Shown piece by piece: positions 54,553 to 63,673 of a DNA stretch of 64,000 nucleotides. The position numbers and the translations under genes were made by a program. Below the pieces are notes generated by a model. It did not search any database and had not been told where the DNA came from. It worked only from the letters and a program-made list of their open reading frames with translations. The DNA is from Azophilus sp965215035 (lineage in GTDB: Bacteria > Pseudomonadota > Gammaproteobacteria > Pseudomonadales > Azotimanducaceae). The stretch is from contig OZ244040.1 in NCBI GenBank assembly GCA_965215035.1, forward strand, positions 620,001 through 684,000, written 5' to 3'. Numbering within the stretch: the first letter of the stretch is position 1; every line of letters starts with the position of its first letter.

Positions 54553-55919
54553 AGGACACACTAAGAGTCGCGATTGTAGGAGGAGGCCCAGCAGGGTTTT
54601 ATGCCGTCCAACAATTGTTGGCGAAATCGGACTTAAACCCCGAGATCGATATCTTCGAACGACTACCTACCCCTTGGGGGTTGGTTCGCTATGGTGTCGC
54701 GCCAGATCATTGGCAAAAGAAACGCATTGCAGATCGCTTGTTCAGTGTCTTGATGGAACGGCCCAATGTTCGCTATTTCGGCAACGTCGAAATCGGGAAC
54801 GATATTCAGTTGACAGAGCTGCGCAATTGGTACCACGCAGTGGTCATATCCATTGGTGTTGATTCTGATCGGCGAATGGGCGTTCCCGGAGAAGACTTGC
54901 CGGGTAGTTGGTCAGCACGCGAGTTTGCATGTTGGTACAACGGCCACCCAGATTACAAGGATCTCGAATTTGATCTTTCCGTAACCCGAGCAGCAATCAT
55001 CGGGCAGGGCCATGTGGCGCTCGATGTGGCGCGAATACTCGCTGCGCCTATAAGTGATTTAGAAACGACTGATATCGCCTCCCATGCCTTCGAAAGGTTA
55101 CGAAATAGTCGAATTAAAGAGATAGAGATTGTCGGCCGCCGTGGCTGTGCGGGTTCGGCATTCGGTATTGCTGGGCTAGAAGAGCTCGGTCAACTGAGAA
55201 ATGTCGGTATTAGTTACCATCCTTGGGATAACGCACTACTTGCGCGGAGCATCTCCACGACGGATTGGGAAAGCCAGCTCAAGTTTGAGACGCTAAAACG
55301 ATTGGCGCGGCGCGTTGGGAACGAAGTCGAAAAATCTATTCGCTTCCGCTTTTTCTCGTCCCCGCTCAAATTGCGGGGGAATGGTAGAGTCGAAGAGCTC
55401 TTGTTGACTAGTACGAATGTCAACGCATCGGGGAACGGTGGGCATGCTCCTCGACAAACTCGTGAGGAATCCCCACTGAGAACAGGTCTGGTGTTGTGGG
55501 CAATTGGTTGTCGAGGGACAGGGTTACTGGGCCTCCCGTTCAACGAGAAGCTAGGTGTCGTCGAAAACTCGGAGGGTCGAGTGGTTTCGGGCGGGAAATC
55601 TTTGAGAGGGGTCTATGTGTGTGGTTGGATAAAGCGGGGACCAAAGGGGCTTATTGGCACCAACAAGCATTGCGCTGGTCAGACGATTCGTCATTTGCTC
55701 GCTGATTTTGGGGACGGCAAGTTGCGTCGGGCCCAGAAAGCAACATCGGAAATTCCTGAACTTGTTCAGCGCCGAAAACCCAAGCATGTGAACTTTCACG
55801 GATGGCAGCGAATTGATCGGGCAGAGCGCGAATCTGGGCGTCTACAGGGGCGGAGCCGCAACAAGATGCATGATATTTCAAAGATGTTGGAAGTGGCTGG
55901 CACTACCACAGGCACCTGA
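54549..55919 (+). CDS. Ferredoxin--NADP+ reductase, adrenodoxin reductase type
   Basis: A 456-residue FAD/NADPH enzyme. VAIVGGGPAGFYAVQQLLA binds FAD; LPTPWGLVRYGVAPDHWQKK and IGQGHVALDVARILAAP (NADPH loop) are typical, as are GRRGCAGSAF and GWIKRGPKGLIGTNKHCAGQ near the end. It takes electrons from NADPH and passes them to a ferredoxin, as adrenodoxin reductase and FprA/FprB do. It overlaps the ferredoxin gene by 4 bases. Its C-terminal tail runs into the remnant of an IS256-type transposase, so the last few residues may have been altered by that insertion. Confidence 0.92.
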   Translation: MKDTLRVAIVGGGPAGFYAVQQLLAKSDLNPEIDIFERLPTPWGLVRYGVAPDHWQKKRIADRLFSVLMERPNVRYFGNVEIGNDIQLTELRNWYHAVVISIGVDSDRRMGVPGEDLPGSWSAREFACWYNGHPDYKDLEFDLSVTRAAIIGQGHVALDVARILAAPISDLETTDIASHAFERLRNSRIKEIEIVGRRGCAGSAFGIAGLEELGQLRNVGISYHPWDNALLARSISTTDWESQLKFETLKRLARRVGNEVEKSIRFRFFSSPLKLRGNGRVEELLLTSTNVNASGNGGHAPRQTREESPLRTGLVLWAIGCRGTGLLGLPFNEKLGVVENSEGRVVSGGKSLRGVYVCGWIKRGPKGLIGTNKHCAGQTIRHLLADFGDGKLRRAQKATSEIPELVQRRKPKHVNFHGWQRIDRAERESGRLQGRSRNKMHDISKMLEVAGTTTGT

Positions 55920-56175
55920 AAAGCACGAACATGCTGGAACGGCTCAACGAGGAAGTTCGGCGCCGAACCCGGATCGTGTGGATCTTCACCAACCACGATA
56001 GTCGCCTGCGACTGATCCGTGCGCCGGCGGTCGAGACCCACGAGGACTGGCTCGAGGCCAATCGCTATCTGAACATGGACTATCTCGAGGAACTGAAGAA
56101 GGAAGAACTCCGGAAGGCCGCATGACCACGCACACACCCGACCAAACCTTTTGCACAACTTGACGCACACAACCA
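55913..56175 (+). pseudogene. IS256-family transposase 3' end with terminal sequence
   Basis: In frame from 55913: HLKSTNMLERLNEEVRRRTR, then ETHEDWLEANRYLNMDYL and a stop at 56123-56125. This is the conserved C-terminus of Mutator/IS256 transposases (TTNxLERLNxExRRRT). About 25 bases past the stop, TTTTGCACAACTTGACGCAC looks like the right terminal inverted repeat of such elements. Everything upstream of this end is missing. Confidence 0.75.
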
Positions 56176-56239
56176 CGTCATGACGAACGATACACCGCCT
56201 GCAGTAGTTTGAATCCGCGCAGATCGCCCTACAGGTCGC

Positions 56240-56545
56240 CTTCCATGCGGTTTATCACGTAGGACAAAAGTCTCGCAGTACGATCCCACGGACATGCTCG
56301 GCCACTTGAGTGCCGTCTCGAAGGCATGGCGGAAGTGGTGTTCGATGCTGTCGATGTCCCATCCCTCTGGGCGGAAGGCAAAACGGTCTTCCATGGGGTG
56401 ACGCACCAAGGCCAGGGAATCGCCGCCCGGGAATACGATCTGCCCGGATACCCAGTCGGACGAATCGCTGGCCAAGTAGGCGGCCAACGGCACCACGCTC
56501 TCCGGCAACGGAGTTTGCGCACGCATCTCGGCAACCGTTTTGCCC
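56240..56545 (-). pseudogene. 3' remnant of a short-chain dehydrogenase
   Basis: The minus strand reads MRAQTPLPESVVPLAAYLAS then DWVSGQIVFPGGDSLALVRH and RPEGWDIDSIEHHF. This is the C-terminal part of an SDR of the hydroxysteroid/hydroxyacyl-CoA type. The Rossmann N-terminal half is missing. Confidence 0.6.
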
Positions 56546-56555
56546 GGCTCGGGTC

Positions 56556-56632
56556 GTCATGGCGGAACTCATCCCCGAGCGCATCGCGCGGCTGGTGTTC
56601 GTCAACTGCGTGGTGCCGGCGGGCGAAGCCGC
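56556..56632 (+). pseudogene. Alpha/beta-hydrolase fragment
   Basis: About 25 codons read MAELIPERIARLVFVNCVVP, which is the stretch after the nucleophile elbow in many alpha/beta-hydrolases (ipxrvxrLVyvNcvxP). No more of the gene remains; transposase sequence follows at once. Confidence 0.45.
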
Positions 56633-56637
56633 GGCGC

Positions 56638-57066
56638 GAGCTGCGCGAGCATCCGTGTCGTCCGCACCGGAAGTGTCTCGGCGACCTGGTGCAGGTCAAC
56701 GGCTCGCGCACGACTGGTTCGAGGGCCGGGGCCCTCGGTGCACGCTGATTCTGTACGTGGACGTCGCGGCTGTTGGCGGCGGGCTTCTTCCCCGCCGAGA
56801 CGACCGAGGCGTACATGAGGACGACGCGCGCCCACTTCGCGGCCCGCGGGCGGCCTGTGGCGTACTACTCGGATCGCTACGGGGTGTTCCGGGTGAACCG
56901 TCGGGACCGGGAGGGCGGGCCGACGCAGTTCGTCCGTGCGCTGCACACGCTGGATGTCGAGTCGATCCACGCGGGCAGTCCGCAGGCGAAGGGCCGAGTG
57001 GAGCGGGCCAACCGGACGCTCCAGGACCGGCTGGTGAAGGAGATGCGGCTGCACGTGGATCGCACG
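56638..57066 (+). pseudogene. ISNCY-type (integrase-core) transposase, frameshifted remnant
   Basis: Three successive frames carry consecutive pieces: HRKCLGDLVQVNGS, then HDWFEGRGPRCTLILYVDVA, then FFPAETTEAYMRTTRAHFAA with GRPVAYYSDRYGVFRVN and GSPQAKGRVERANRTLQDRL. This is the rve catalytic domain of an ISNCY/IS1202-like transposase with its DDE residues. At least two frameshifts and a missing C-terminus make it inactive. Confidence 0.75.
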
Positions 57067-57237
57067 AAGGAGGAGCAGCGGACCTGCCAGGACGGCGGAG
57101 CTCCGGAAGCCGCCCCAAAGGGGGCATTTCTACTTTGCTCTTACATAAATCAAACACCGCTTGTTATTGGGTTGGTTCTGGTGTAGTGTTGCCACTATTA
57201 CGCCTGACTTCATGGACAAACTCGTAGGAGGGTCCCT

Positions 57238-59559
57238 ATGGACAAGGTTTACAACCGAGGAAAGCAAGGGTTTATCAAGATCTCGATTATGGCGGCAGCC
57301 TTGGCCCTGTGGCTGGTGACTCCGATGGGCGTTGCGGCTCAATCCAATGAAGAAGGTTCGTTGGAGGAGATTGTCGTTTCAGCCAAGCGCACGAATGTGA
57401 CGACTATGTCAATTTCTTCCGCAGTCACGGCTGTGAGCGCTGAAGAAATTGAGCAATTCCAGATATTGGATGCACGTGACCTGCAGGCACGCGTGAATAG
57501 TCTCGTGATCGCGGAAGAACTGATGATACCTAAGGTATTCATCAGAGGGATTGGCCAGGAATCCACTACAATTTCCTTCGATCCCGGGGTAGCGATTCAT
57601 ACCGATGGGATATACAGAGGTCGCAGCATGTCGAGCTTCTCCGCACACATTGATCTCGCCGCTGTTGAAGTGCTGCGTGGTCCTCAGGGAACTTTGTTCG
57701 GGCGCAACGCTACCGCGGGAACAATCAACTACGTAAGCAATCGCCCCACTCAAGAAAACTCACTGCGCGTCACGGGATCGTTGGGTGACTATGACCGAGT
57801 GGGTGTGAAACTGGTTGGAAACGCAGCCTTCTCAGAAACCGTTCAAGGACGTCTGGCCGTAGCCCATCAGAATCGGGACGGATATGTCGAAGATCTGGCT
57901 GGCGGTGAAGACCGCGATGATTTCGAGGTGACAGCAGCTAAAGCTTCGCTTTTGCTCCGCCCAACCAATGAGGTTGACGTTTTGCTGGCGTTCGATGCGC
58001 TATCGGAAGAAAGCAATGGACCGGCCTTCCTAGCCTTGGATCTCCCAGTGTTTCCGGTCTTTTACGGCGGTGCCGTGCCAAACAGGAATGTGATTGTCGT
58101 CGATGATGAGCGCAAGACCTATAAGTCACCTGACAACGTTCAGCCCGCGTTTACCGAGCGTGAAGACTATGGCTTACTGCTTGAGGTCAATTGGAGAATC
58201 AGCAGTGAGCTTACGTTAAAGTCACTTACGGGCTACCGATCTTTCATACACGACCAGGCGCAGGACTCCGATGCGACCTCCGTTCCCTGGGTCGGAGCTA
58301 ATGCGGTAGCCGACGAGGCGGACCAATTCAGTCAGGAATTCAACCTGATCGTAACCAAACCTTCCTTTGACGCGGTATTTGGTCTTTTTGCCTTCATTGA
58401 GGATGCGGAATCCGCAAACGACGTACTGTTTCACCAGGGAATTCCTAATCCTGCGGCTCCTGGAGGATTCGCCCCGCCGTTCCTCCTCACTTATGTCGCT
58501 GAGCAGGATGTAACGAGTTATGCTGCTTTTGCCGATGCGACGATTCAACTCCCTAACATCAACTGGATGCGCGTCTTGGCGGGGATAAGATATACCTCTG
58601 ACAAGAAGGAAGTGGAACAGCGGTCCGGGGCCACCTCCTATCTCGGCGGCGGCTACGGTAGTGCGCCCGCCTTCACTTTTGACAGTTGCGGCAATCCTGT
58701 CTTTCCGGTGGCGGAGCTCGCGGGACACTCGGCGGATGAACCTTGGAACGAGTGGACAGGAAATTTGGGGTTGGAGTTCGATGTTGGGGAGCACGGGATG
58801 GCTTATGCGAAAGCCAGCCGCGGCTATAAAGGAGGTGGCTTCAGCGATTTTCCAACGTCTCCCGAAGTTTGTGGGACACCCTTTGATCCGGAAGAGGCGA
58901 TCACCTACGAGGCGGGCCTGAAGTTCACCGCCATGGATAACCGTTTTTCGGCGAGCTTAGCCTTCTTTTCAACTTCCTATGATGATCTACAAGTACAAAG
59001 CACCGAAATTGCCGGCGTAGCTACCGTCAACGCGGCGAAGGCTAAGATTAGGGGGTTCGAAGCGGATTTCGACTGGCGTATTGCTCAGGGGTGGTCGCTA
59101 GACGGGTTTATAAGCCTACTCAACGGTGAATACGATGATTTTGATTATGTGTACCCCTTGGACCCCATGCAGCAGGTAGTGAACCTGAAGGGCGTGGATA
59201 TGCCTAGAACCCCCGATTATTCTGGTTTGCTGGGTATCGAGTACACGCACATGATTTCGGGCAGTTCAGCCGGGCTGACCGCTCGCGTGGAAGGCTACTT
59301 CTCTGATGATGTGTCTTTGACGCCCGGAGGTCCCGAGTTCGGTAATCAACTGGGTGTCCAGAAAGGCTATGAAACCTATAACGCCTATTTGACATACTGG
59401 AACGAAGATCTCAACGACTTGACGATTCGATTGTTCGCCAAGAACCTCAGCGATGAGTTCTACCTGTCCGCCGTCCTACCCCTCGCCTCGACTTTCAACC
59501 ATATGGGCTTTGCAGCACCTCCGAGAACATGGGGTGTTGAAGTAGCCGTAACTTTCTGA
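57238..59559 (+). CDS. TonB-dependent receptor 2
   Basis: A 773-residue receptor: signal peptide (SIMAAALALWLVTPMGVAA), EEIVVSAKRTNVTT as a TonB-box region, and a plug with IRGIGQESTTISFDPGVAI and GPQGTLFGRNATAGTINYV. A barrel follows with GYKGGGFSDFPTSPE and a C-terminal VEVAVTF. It should import the cluster's substrate through the outer membrane. TAGGAGGG lies 6 bases upstream of the ATG. It heads the co-directional P450 cluster and shares the low GC of that region. It is not close to receptor 1 beyond family motifs. Ligand unknown. Confidence 0.9.
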   Translation: MDKVYNRGKQGFIKISIMAAALALWLVTPMGVAAQSNEEGSLEEIVVSAKRTNVTTMSISSAVTAVSAEEIEQFQILDARDLQARVNSLVIAEELMIPKVFIRGIGQESTTISFDPGVAIHTDGIYRGRSMSSFSAHIDLAAVEVLRGPQGTLFGRNATAGTINYVSNRPTQENSLRVTGSLGDYDRVGVKLVGNAAFSETVQGRLAVAHQNRDGYVEDLAGGEDRDDFEVTAAKASLLLRPTNEVDVLLAFDALSEESNGPAFLALDLPVFPVFYGGAVPNRNVIVVDDERKTYKSPDNVQPAFTEREDYGLLLEVNWRISSELTLKSLTGYRSFIHDQAQDSDATSVPWVGANAVADEADQFSQEFNLIVTKPSFDAVFGLFAFIEDAESANDVLFHQGIPNPAAPGGFAPPFLLTYVAEQDVTSYAAFADATIQLPNINWMRVLAGIRYTSDKKEVEQRSGATSYLGGGYGSAPAFTFDSCGNPVFPVAELAGHSADEPWNEWTGNLGLEFDVGEHGMAYAKASRGYKGGGFSDFPTSPEVCGTPFDPEEAITYEAGLKFTAMDNRFSASLAFFSTSYDDLQVQSTEIAGVATVNAAKAKIRGFEADFDWRIAQGWSLDGFISLLNGEYDDFDYVYPLDPMQQVVNLKGVDMPRTPDYSGLLGIEYTHMISGSSAGLTARVEGYFSDDVSLTPGGPEFGNQLGVQKGYETYNAYLTYWNEDLNDLTIRLFAKNLSDEFYLSAVLPLASTFNHMGFAAPPRTWGVEVAVTF

Positions 59560-59715
59560 GGTCGAGATTCGGAGCTTGTGGATAAATCCCTGTTTATGAC
59601 GGGCGAGTCCTAGTACATTTTGTGTGCCATGGTTCAGCCATCCTATGGCCAATGAAGAGTCGGCGAAAATTGGGGGAATGGTTTGGACTTTGCGCGACTG
59701 GCATGACGCTGCGCC

Positions 59716-60804
59716 ATGACCGAATTCACCAAACACGACAAAGAAACGCCATCGGACGTCAAGTTGAGGCTGCAGAATTGGTTTTCAAGGCGAATCGAGC
59801 ATCAAGGGAATTTGGAAATATCTAGGTTAGAAAGTCCAGCGGCCAATGGCTATTCGGCACTGACCTACGTGATGACACTGAAATATGGCCAATCGGCTCA
59901 CCAAGTATCTACAAAGTACGTAGTTCGGCAGGACGCGGCAAACCACGTCAGATTGTTCAAGACGGGTTTTCTGCCTCCAATTCAAGTTCAACAGGCGCTT
60001 GGAGAAGTCCAAGGACTTAGGGTTCCTCGAGTACTCTGGATTGAAGCGGATAGGTCTGTATTAGGCTCTCCATTTTGTGTCATGGAGTATGTGGATGGGT
60101 TGACCCCAAGTGACGATCCACCCTACAGCACTTCCGGCTGGGTTCTTGAGGCAACGACCGAGCAACGCCAACGAATGGCTCGTTCAGCGGCTCATTTCCT
60201 GCAAAGGCTCCATGCAATAGAGTGGCGGGGACTGGGCTTGAACTCTCTGAAGAAAGCCACTGGGCCAGGGCAGATGGAGGTTGAAGCGGGCTTGGACGAG
60301 TATTCGGAACTATTGTCCGATGCCTGTGAGGGAGAGATGTCTGAAATAGGCAAACGAACCAAAGAATGGCTCCTTCGCAACATGCCTTCATCAGAGCGCC
60401 TCGGCATCGTCTGGGGTGATGCTCGTCTGGGAAACATGATCTTCGCAGACTTTGAACTCATGGCTGCGCTTGATTGGGAAATGGTGAGCCTTGGAGACCC
60501 GACAAGGGACGTTGCTTACTTCAGTTATTTGAATCGCTACCATAGCGACGGCTTGGGCATGAGTCGCTTGGCGGGGCTTCCAATAGGCGAGACGGCTGTA
60601 CGGCTTTATGAAGACTTGGGTGAGATGCGGGTGCGTGACTTTGCGTTCTACGAGGTGTTCGCGGGTTACAGTTCGTTGGCTATCTTCACCCGACATCTTC
60701 AGATATTAGAACAGCAGAACAAAGAGGTGGGCGACCTTACGCGTGAGCACAACCCGGCTGCGAAAATTCTCAACCAACTCATGAACGGGAAGGCTAAGGT
60801 GTAA
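59716..60804 (+). CDS. Aminoglycoside-phosphotransferase-fold kinase
   Basis: A 362-residue protein of the APH/choline kinase-like fold. The catalytic loop reads VWGDARLGNMIF (here WGD in place of HGD), followed by ALDWEMVSLGDPTRDVAYFS with the DFG-equivalent DWE. VMEYVDGLTPSDDPP is the hinge. The WGDARxGN variant is common in environmental APH-like proteins that sit in CoA-ester or steroid gene clusters, related to the ACAD10 N-terminal domain; such a role is not proven. An antibiotic-resistance function is unlikely from the context. It starts 157 bases after the receptor, probably within the same transcript. Confidence 0.82.
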   Translation: MTEFTKHDKETPSDVKLRLQNWFSRRIEHQGNLEISRLESPAANGYSALTYVMTLKYGQSAHQVSTKYVVRQDAANHVRLFKTGFLPPIQVQQALGEVQGLRVPRVLWIEADRSVLGSPFCVMEYVDGLTPSDDPPYSTSGWVLEATTEQRQRMARSAAHFLQRLHAIEWRGLGLNSLKKATGPGQMEVEAGLDEYSELLSDACEGEMSEIGKRTKEWLLRNMPSSERLGIVWGDARLGNMIFADFELMAALDWEMVSLGDPTRDVAYFSYLNRYHSDGLGMSRLAGLPIGETAVRLYEDLGEMRVRDFAFYEVFAGYSSLAIFTRHLQILEQQNKEVGDLTREHNPAAKILNQLMNGKAKV

Positions 60805-60881
60805 AGGTTGTGGTCATGCCGGCGTCCCGAGAGAAATGGCCTGCCTACATGTGCAACACACTGAAGAACAGGAACTAGTAG

Positions 60882-62114
60882 ATGCAAGAGAACCAGATTT
60901 TCAAACCCTTTGACGAAGCCCAGAGCATCGATCATTTGCCCGATCCTGTTCGAACCCTGTGTGATATTGCCCAAGCACAAGGTTCCGTTCTCAAAGGACG
61001 GGGCACGACCTTTAGCGGGGTCACGCTGCCTAACTATTTCGGGCACTTCGGCGAACGAGACAGCTATGCTGTCTTCAGCTTCAACGCCGCGCAAAGAGTG
61101 CTGCGGGATGCTGGGAGATTCAGTAGCGACTACTGGGAAGATACGAATGTGCGAGTCCAGGGCAGGAGTTTGTTCACCATGGATCCTCCAGAGCATTCTC
61201 GATTTCGAGGGCTGATACAAAAGGGATTCATGCCACGAATGGTCGGCAGATGGGAAGATGAGATCATTCGGCCGCTGATTGCCGCAGCGTTTGATCGAAT
61301 CAAGGCAAATGGAAGGGCGGATTTGGCGCGAGACCTCAATGTCTCCTTTCCCTATCAAGTCATATGCCGAATCCTAGGATTCCCGACGACGAATGAGGAC
61401 TTCGTGAGTGACCGGATCACGAAAATGACGCGGGGCGTGTACGAATTAGACAACGCGCTGGCGGCTGTCGCGGAGCTTAAGGACTACATTCAGCCCTTTC
61501 TTGAAGAGCGCCGCAGGCATCCCCAGGACGACTTTTTGTCCGCCTTGATCATGGCTGAATTAGATGGCTCGCGTCTGTCCGATGATGAGATCATGCGCTT
61601 TATTCTACACTTGTATCCCGCAGGCATGGAAACCACTTTTCGCGGTGTGAGTAACTTGATGCTTCTACTGCTGACGAATCAGGATCAATTTGAATCGGTG
61701 AGGCGGAACAGATCCTTGATTCCAGCAGCGATTCAAGAAATGCTGCGTGTCGAGGGACCGGTTCCCATGTTCGCACGTTTGGTGAAGATGGATACTGAAA
61801 TCGATGGGGTGGAAGTGCCAGCTAAGGCCATGGTGTACGTCATGCACGCGGTAGCAAACAGAGACCCTAGCCGCTGGAAGAACCCCCATGAGTTTGACGT
61901 GACTCGCGAGATGAAGTCAAACATCGGTTATGGATATGGCCCGCACGTTTGTATTGGCATGCATTTGGCAAATCGTGAAATGGCGATATATCTGGAGCAT
62001 GTTTTGAATGATCTACCGAACGTGCGGATAGATCCGGAACGAAGCGAACCGCCCCGGATCGAAGGCTGGACACTGCGATCAGTCTTGTCGTTACCAGTCG
62101 TGTGGGATGCCTAG
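60882..62114 (+). CDS. Cytochrome P450 monooxygenase (class I, soluble)
   Basis: A 410-residue bacterial P450. The I-helix has LYPAGMETTFRG (AGxET), the K-helix EMLRVEGPVPMFAR gives ExxR, and the heme loop is YGYGPHVCIGMHLANRE with the axial cysteine. SLFTMDPPEHSRFRGL is the C-helix region with the heme-binding histidine and arginine. The absence of a membrane anchor and of a fused reductase means it needs a ferredoxin and reductase; both are encoded 5 kb upstream. It hydroxylates an unknown hydrophobic substrate. GGAAC lies upstream of the ATG. It is followed closely by the lipocalin-like gene. Confidence 0.93.
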   Translation: MQENQIFKPFDEAQSIDHLPDPVRTLCDIAQAQGSVLKGRGTTFSGVTLPNYFGHFGERDSYAVFSFNAAQRVLRDAGRFSSDYWEDTNVRVQGRSLFTMDPPEHSRFRGLIQKGFMPRMVGRWEDEIIRPLIAAAFDRIKANGRADLARDLNVSFPYQVICRILGFPTTNEDFVSDRITKMTRGVYELDNALAAVAELKDYIQPFLEERRRHPQDDFLSALIMAELDGSRLSDDEIMRFILHLYPAGMETTFRGVSNLMLLLLTNQDQFESVRRNRSLIPAAIQEMLRVEGPVPMFARLVKMDTEIDGVEVPAKAMVYVMHAVANRDPSRWKNPHEFDVTREMKSNIGYGYGPHVCIGMHLANREMAIYLEHVLNDLPNVRIDPERSEPPRIEGWTLRSVLSLPVVWDA

Positions 62115-62138
62115 AGCAGCGGACAGGGAAGTAGCAGA

Positions 62139-63131
62139 GTGACAAGAGTATTGAATACATTACCGGTCGAAGACGATTACCCGCGCAGAACGTTTCCGGA
62201 CCTTCCCTTCTGGACTGAGAGCTACGCACATTGGGCCTATCCGAAGGAAGGAGACTTTGGGATTTATGTGCATTACCAACGCCAGTCAACCGATCCACGG
62301 ATATGGAAATGCATGACCACTCTCTTAATGGATGACGGAACGGCCTACGTGATGAAAGCCTATGGTCCGCAAGCTGATGACTCTGGTCCCGGGCCCTCGA
62401 CTATGAAGACGACGATCAGGTCGCCGGGTCAAAAGTACCATTTTGTCATGGACGGTTGCGCCATGAAGGTCAATCAGGAGGACCTGTGGAATCGCGAGCT
62501 TCGCGACACGATTGTGGAGGCTGTGTGCATTGACTTTGAATTGGATGCTCTAGCGCCACTCTGGTGCATGGATGCTTCGCGACTCAAGTCTAAGAGTAAT
62601 GCAGCCATGCACGCGCACTATGAACAGGCGCATACGTCTAAAGGCCTGATTCGATTGGCAGGTAGGCAGAGGGAGTTCGAAGGATACGGCTACCGCGATC
62701 ATTCCTACGGACCGCGTACCTATAACAAAATGGGGGACGGAAACATTGTGTTCGGCATGTTTCCAAGTGGAAATGCTCTTTGGTTTATGTACACAGAAAA
62801 CGCGGACGGGAGTTCGGGAATATGCGAGGGAGCGGTCTATTGCGAGGGCCTACTGGAGCAGGCTGAAATCCTAAGTCCACCCCTGTCAGTCAAACTGCTG
62901 AGAGAGCCCAACCTCAAGTATTTGTTTCGAACCCCCTCGCAGGACGTTAATCTGAACGTCACCTATCTGGGGCGGGGAATGCCCTTCACGCTGGTACATC
63001 CTGCCGAACAGATTATTGGTAGCTTGGGCGGATTCTCAGCCCTGAAACAAGCTTACTGCGAACTCAACATACAATTGGAGTGGAACGGTGAAATCGGTTA
63101 TGGAAGCGCTCAGTCAACGATCACCGGCTGA
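62139..63131 (+). CDS. Lipocalin-like (CrtC/AttH- or DUF7064-like) protein
   Basis: A 330-residue protein with no signal peptide. The recognisable element is LAGRQREFEGYGYRDHSYGP, which resembles the central motif of DUF7064/CrtC-AttH-like proteins (G-GxRDHSWG-R). The rest is rich in beta-strand-like segments. Such proteins are often encoded beside P450s, SnoaL-like proteins and dehydrogenases in degradation clusters, and some relatives act as hydratases. The start is a GTG with GGGAAG 7 bases upstream. Only 24 bases separate it from the P450 stop. Function is a guess. Confidence 0.6.
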   Translation: MTRVLNTLPVEDDYPRRTFPDLPFWTESYAHWAYPKEGDFGIYVHYQRQSTDPRIWKCMTTLLMDDGTAYVMKAYGPQADDSGPGPSTMKTTIRSPGQKYHFVMDGCAMKVNQEDLWNRELRDTIVEAVCIDFELDALAPLWCMDASRLKSKSNAAMHAHYEQAHTSKGLIRLAGRQREFEGYGYRDHSYGPRTYNKMGDGNIVFGMFPSGNALWFMYTENADGSSGICEGAVYCEGLLEQAEILSPPLSVKLLREPNLKYLFRTPSQDVNLNVTYLGRGMPFTLVHPAEQIIGSLGGFSALKQAYCELNIQLEWNGEIGYGSAQSTITG

Positions 63132-63158
63132 ATCGGCAACGAGAAACTAGGTGGCGAT

Positions 63159-63629
63159 GTGGCATTTGTTGATATTGATCATGCGACCCGCGCGGAGTTG
63201 CTCGAACTCCCCAGTCGGTACGCGGACGCGCTCAACACCAATCGGGTGGAGGGCTTTGTTGGCTCGTTTGCTCCCGATGGAGTCTGGGACGTTTCATCTT
63301 CGAACCCCAAGTGGCTCGCACAGGGAGGAGATGCGATTGCGAAACTCTACGAGTATCTTCGTGGGGCACATGAGTGGGTATTCCAGGTCGTCTATCAGTC
63401 CATGATACTAGAGTGCTCGGGAGAACACGCAAGGGTTCGTACGTACGTTGGGGAGTACGGCAATATAAGGGGTGGCGGTGTGCAGCTCTTTGGTGTGTAT
63501 AACGATGAATGCGTCAAACACGAAGGTCAGTGGTACTTTTCGTACAGGAAGTTTGATGCGCTCTACCATGGGCCTCCCGACCTGCTGGCAGATCCAAAGC
63601 GCTACCCCGCGCCGCGGAATTTTCGTTAG
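63159..63629 (+). CDS. SnoaL-like (NTF2-fold) protein
   Basis: A 156-residue protein with the NTF2/SnoaL cone fold. LLELPSRYADALNTNRVEGF and VGSFAPDGVWDV form the usual opening, and later VRTYVGEYGNIRGGG and GQWYFSYRKFDALYHG the sheet. Relatives include steroid isomerases, dehydratases and polyketide cyclases; catalytic residues are too variable to assign here. It starts with GTG and has AGGTGG upstream. It lies 27 bases after the lipocalin-like gene and 44 bases before the dehydrogenase, so is part of one operon. Confidence 0.8.
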   Translation: MAFVDIDHATRAELLELPSRYADALNTNRVEGFVGSFAPDGVWDVSSSNPKWLAQGGDAIAKLYEYLRGAHEWVFQVVYQSMILECSGEHARVRTYVGEYGNIRGGGVQLFGVYNDECVKHEGQWYFSYRKFDALYHGPPDLLADPKRYPAPRNFR

Positions 63630-63673
63630 TTGGACAGGACACTAGAAGTCGGTCGGAGGCAGAGTAGGGGCAG

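Noticed and set aside
56773..57186. Intact 137-codon protein before the TonB receptor
   Set aside because: It is the third-frame piece of the broken ISNCY-type transposase running into unrelated sequence.
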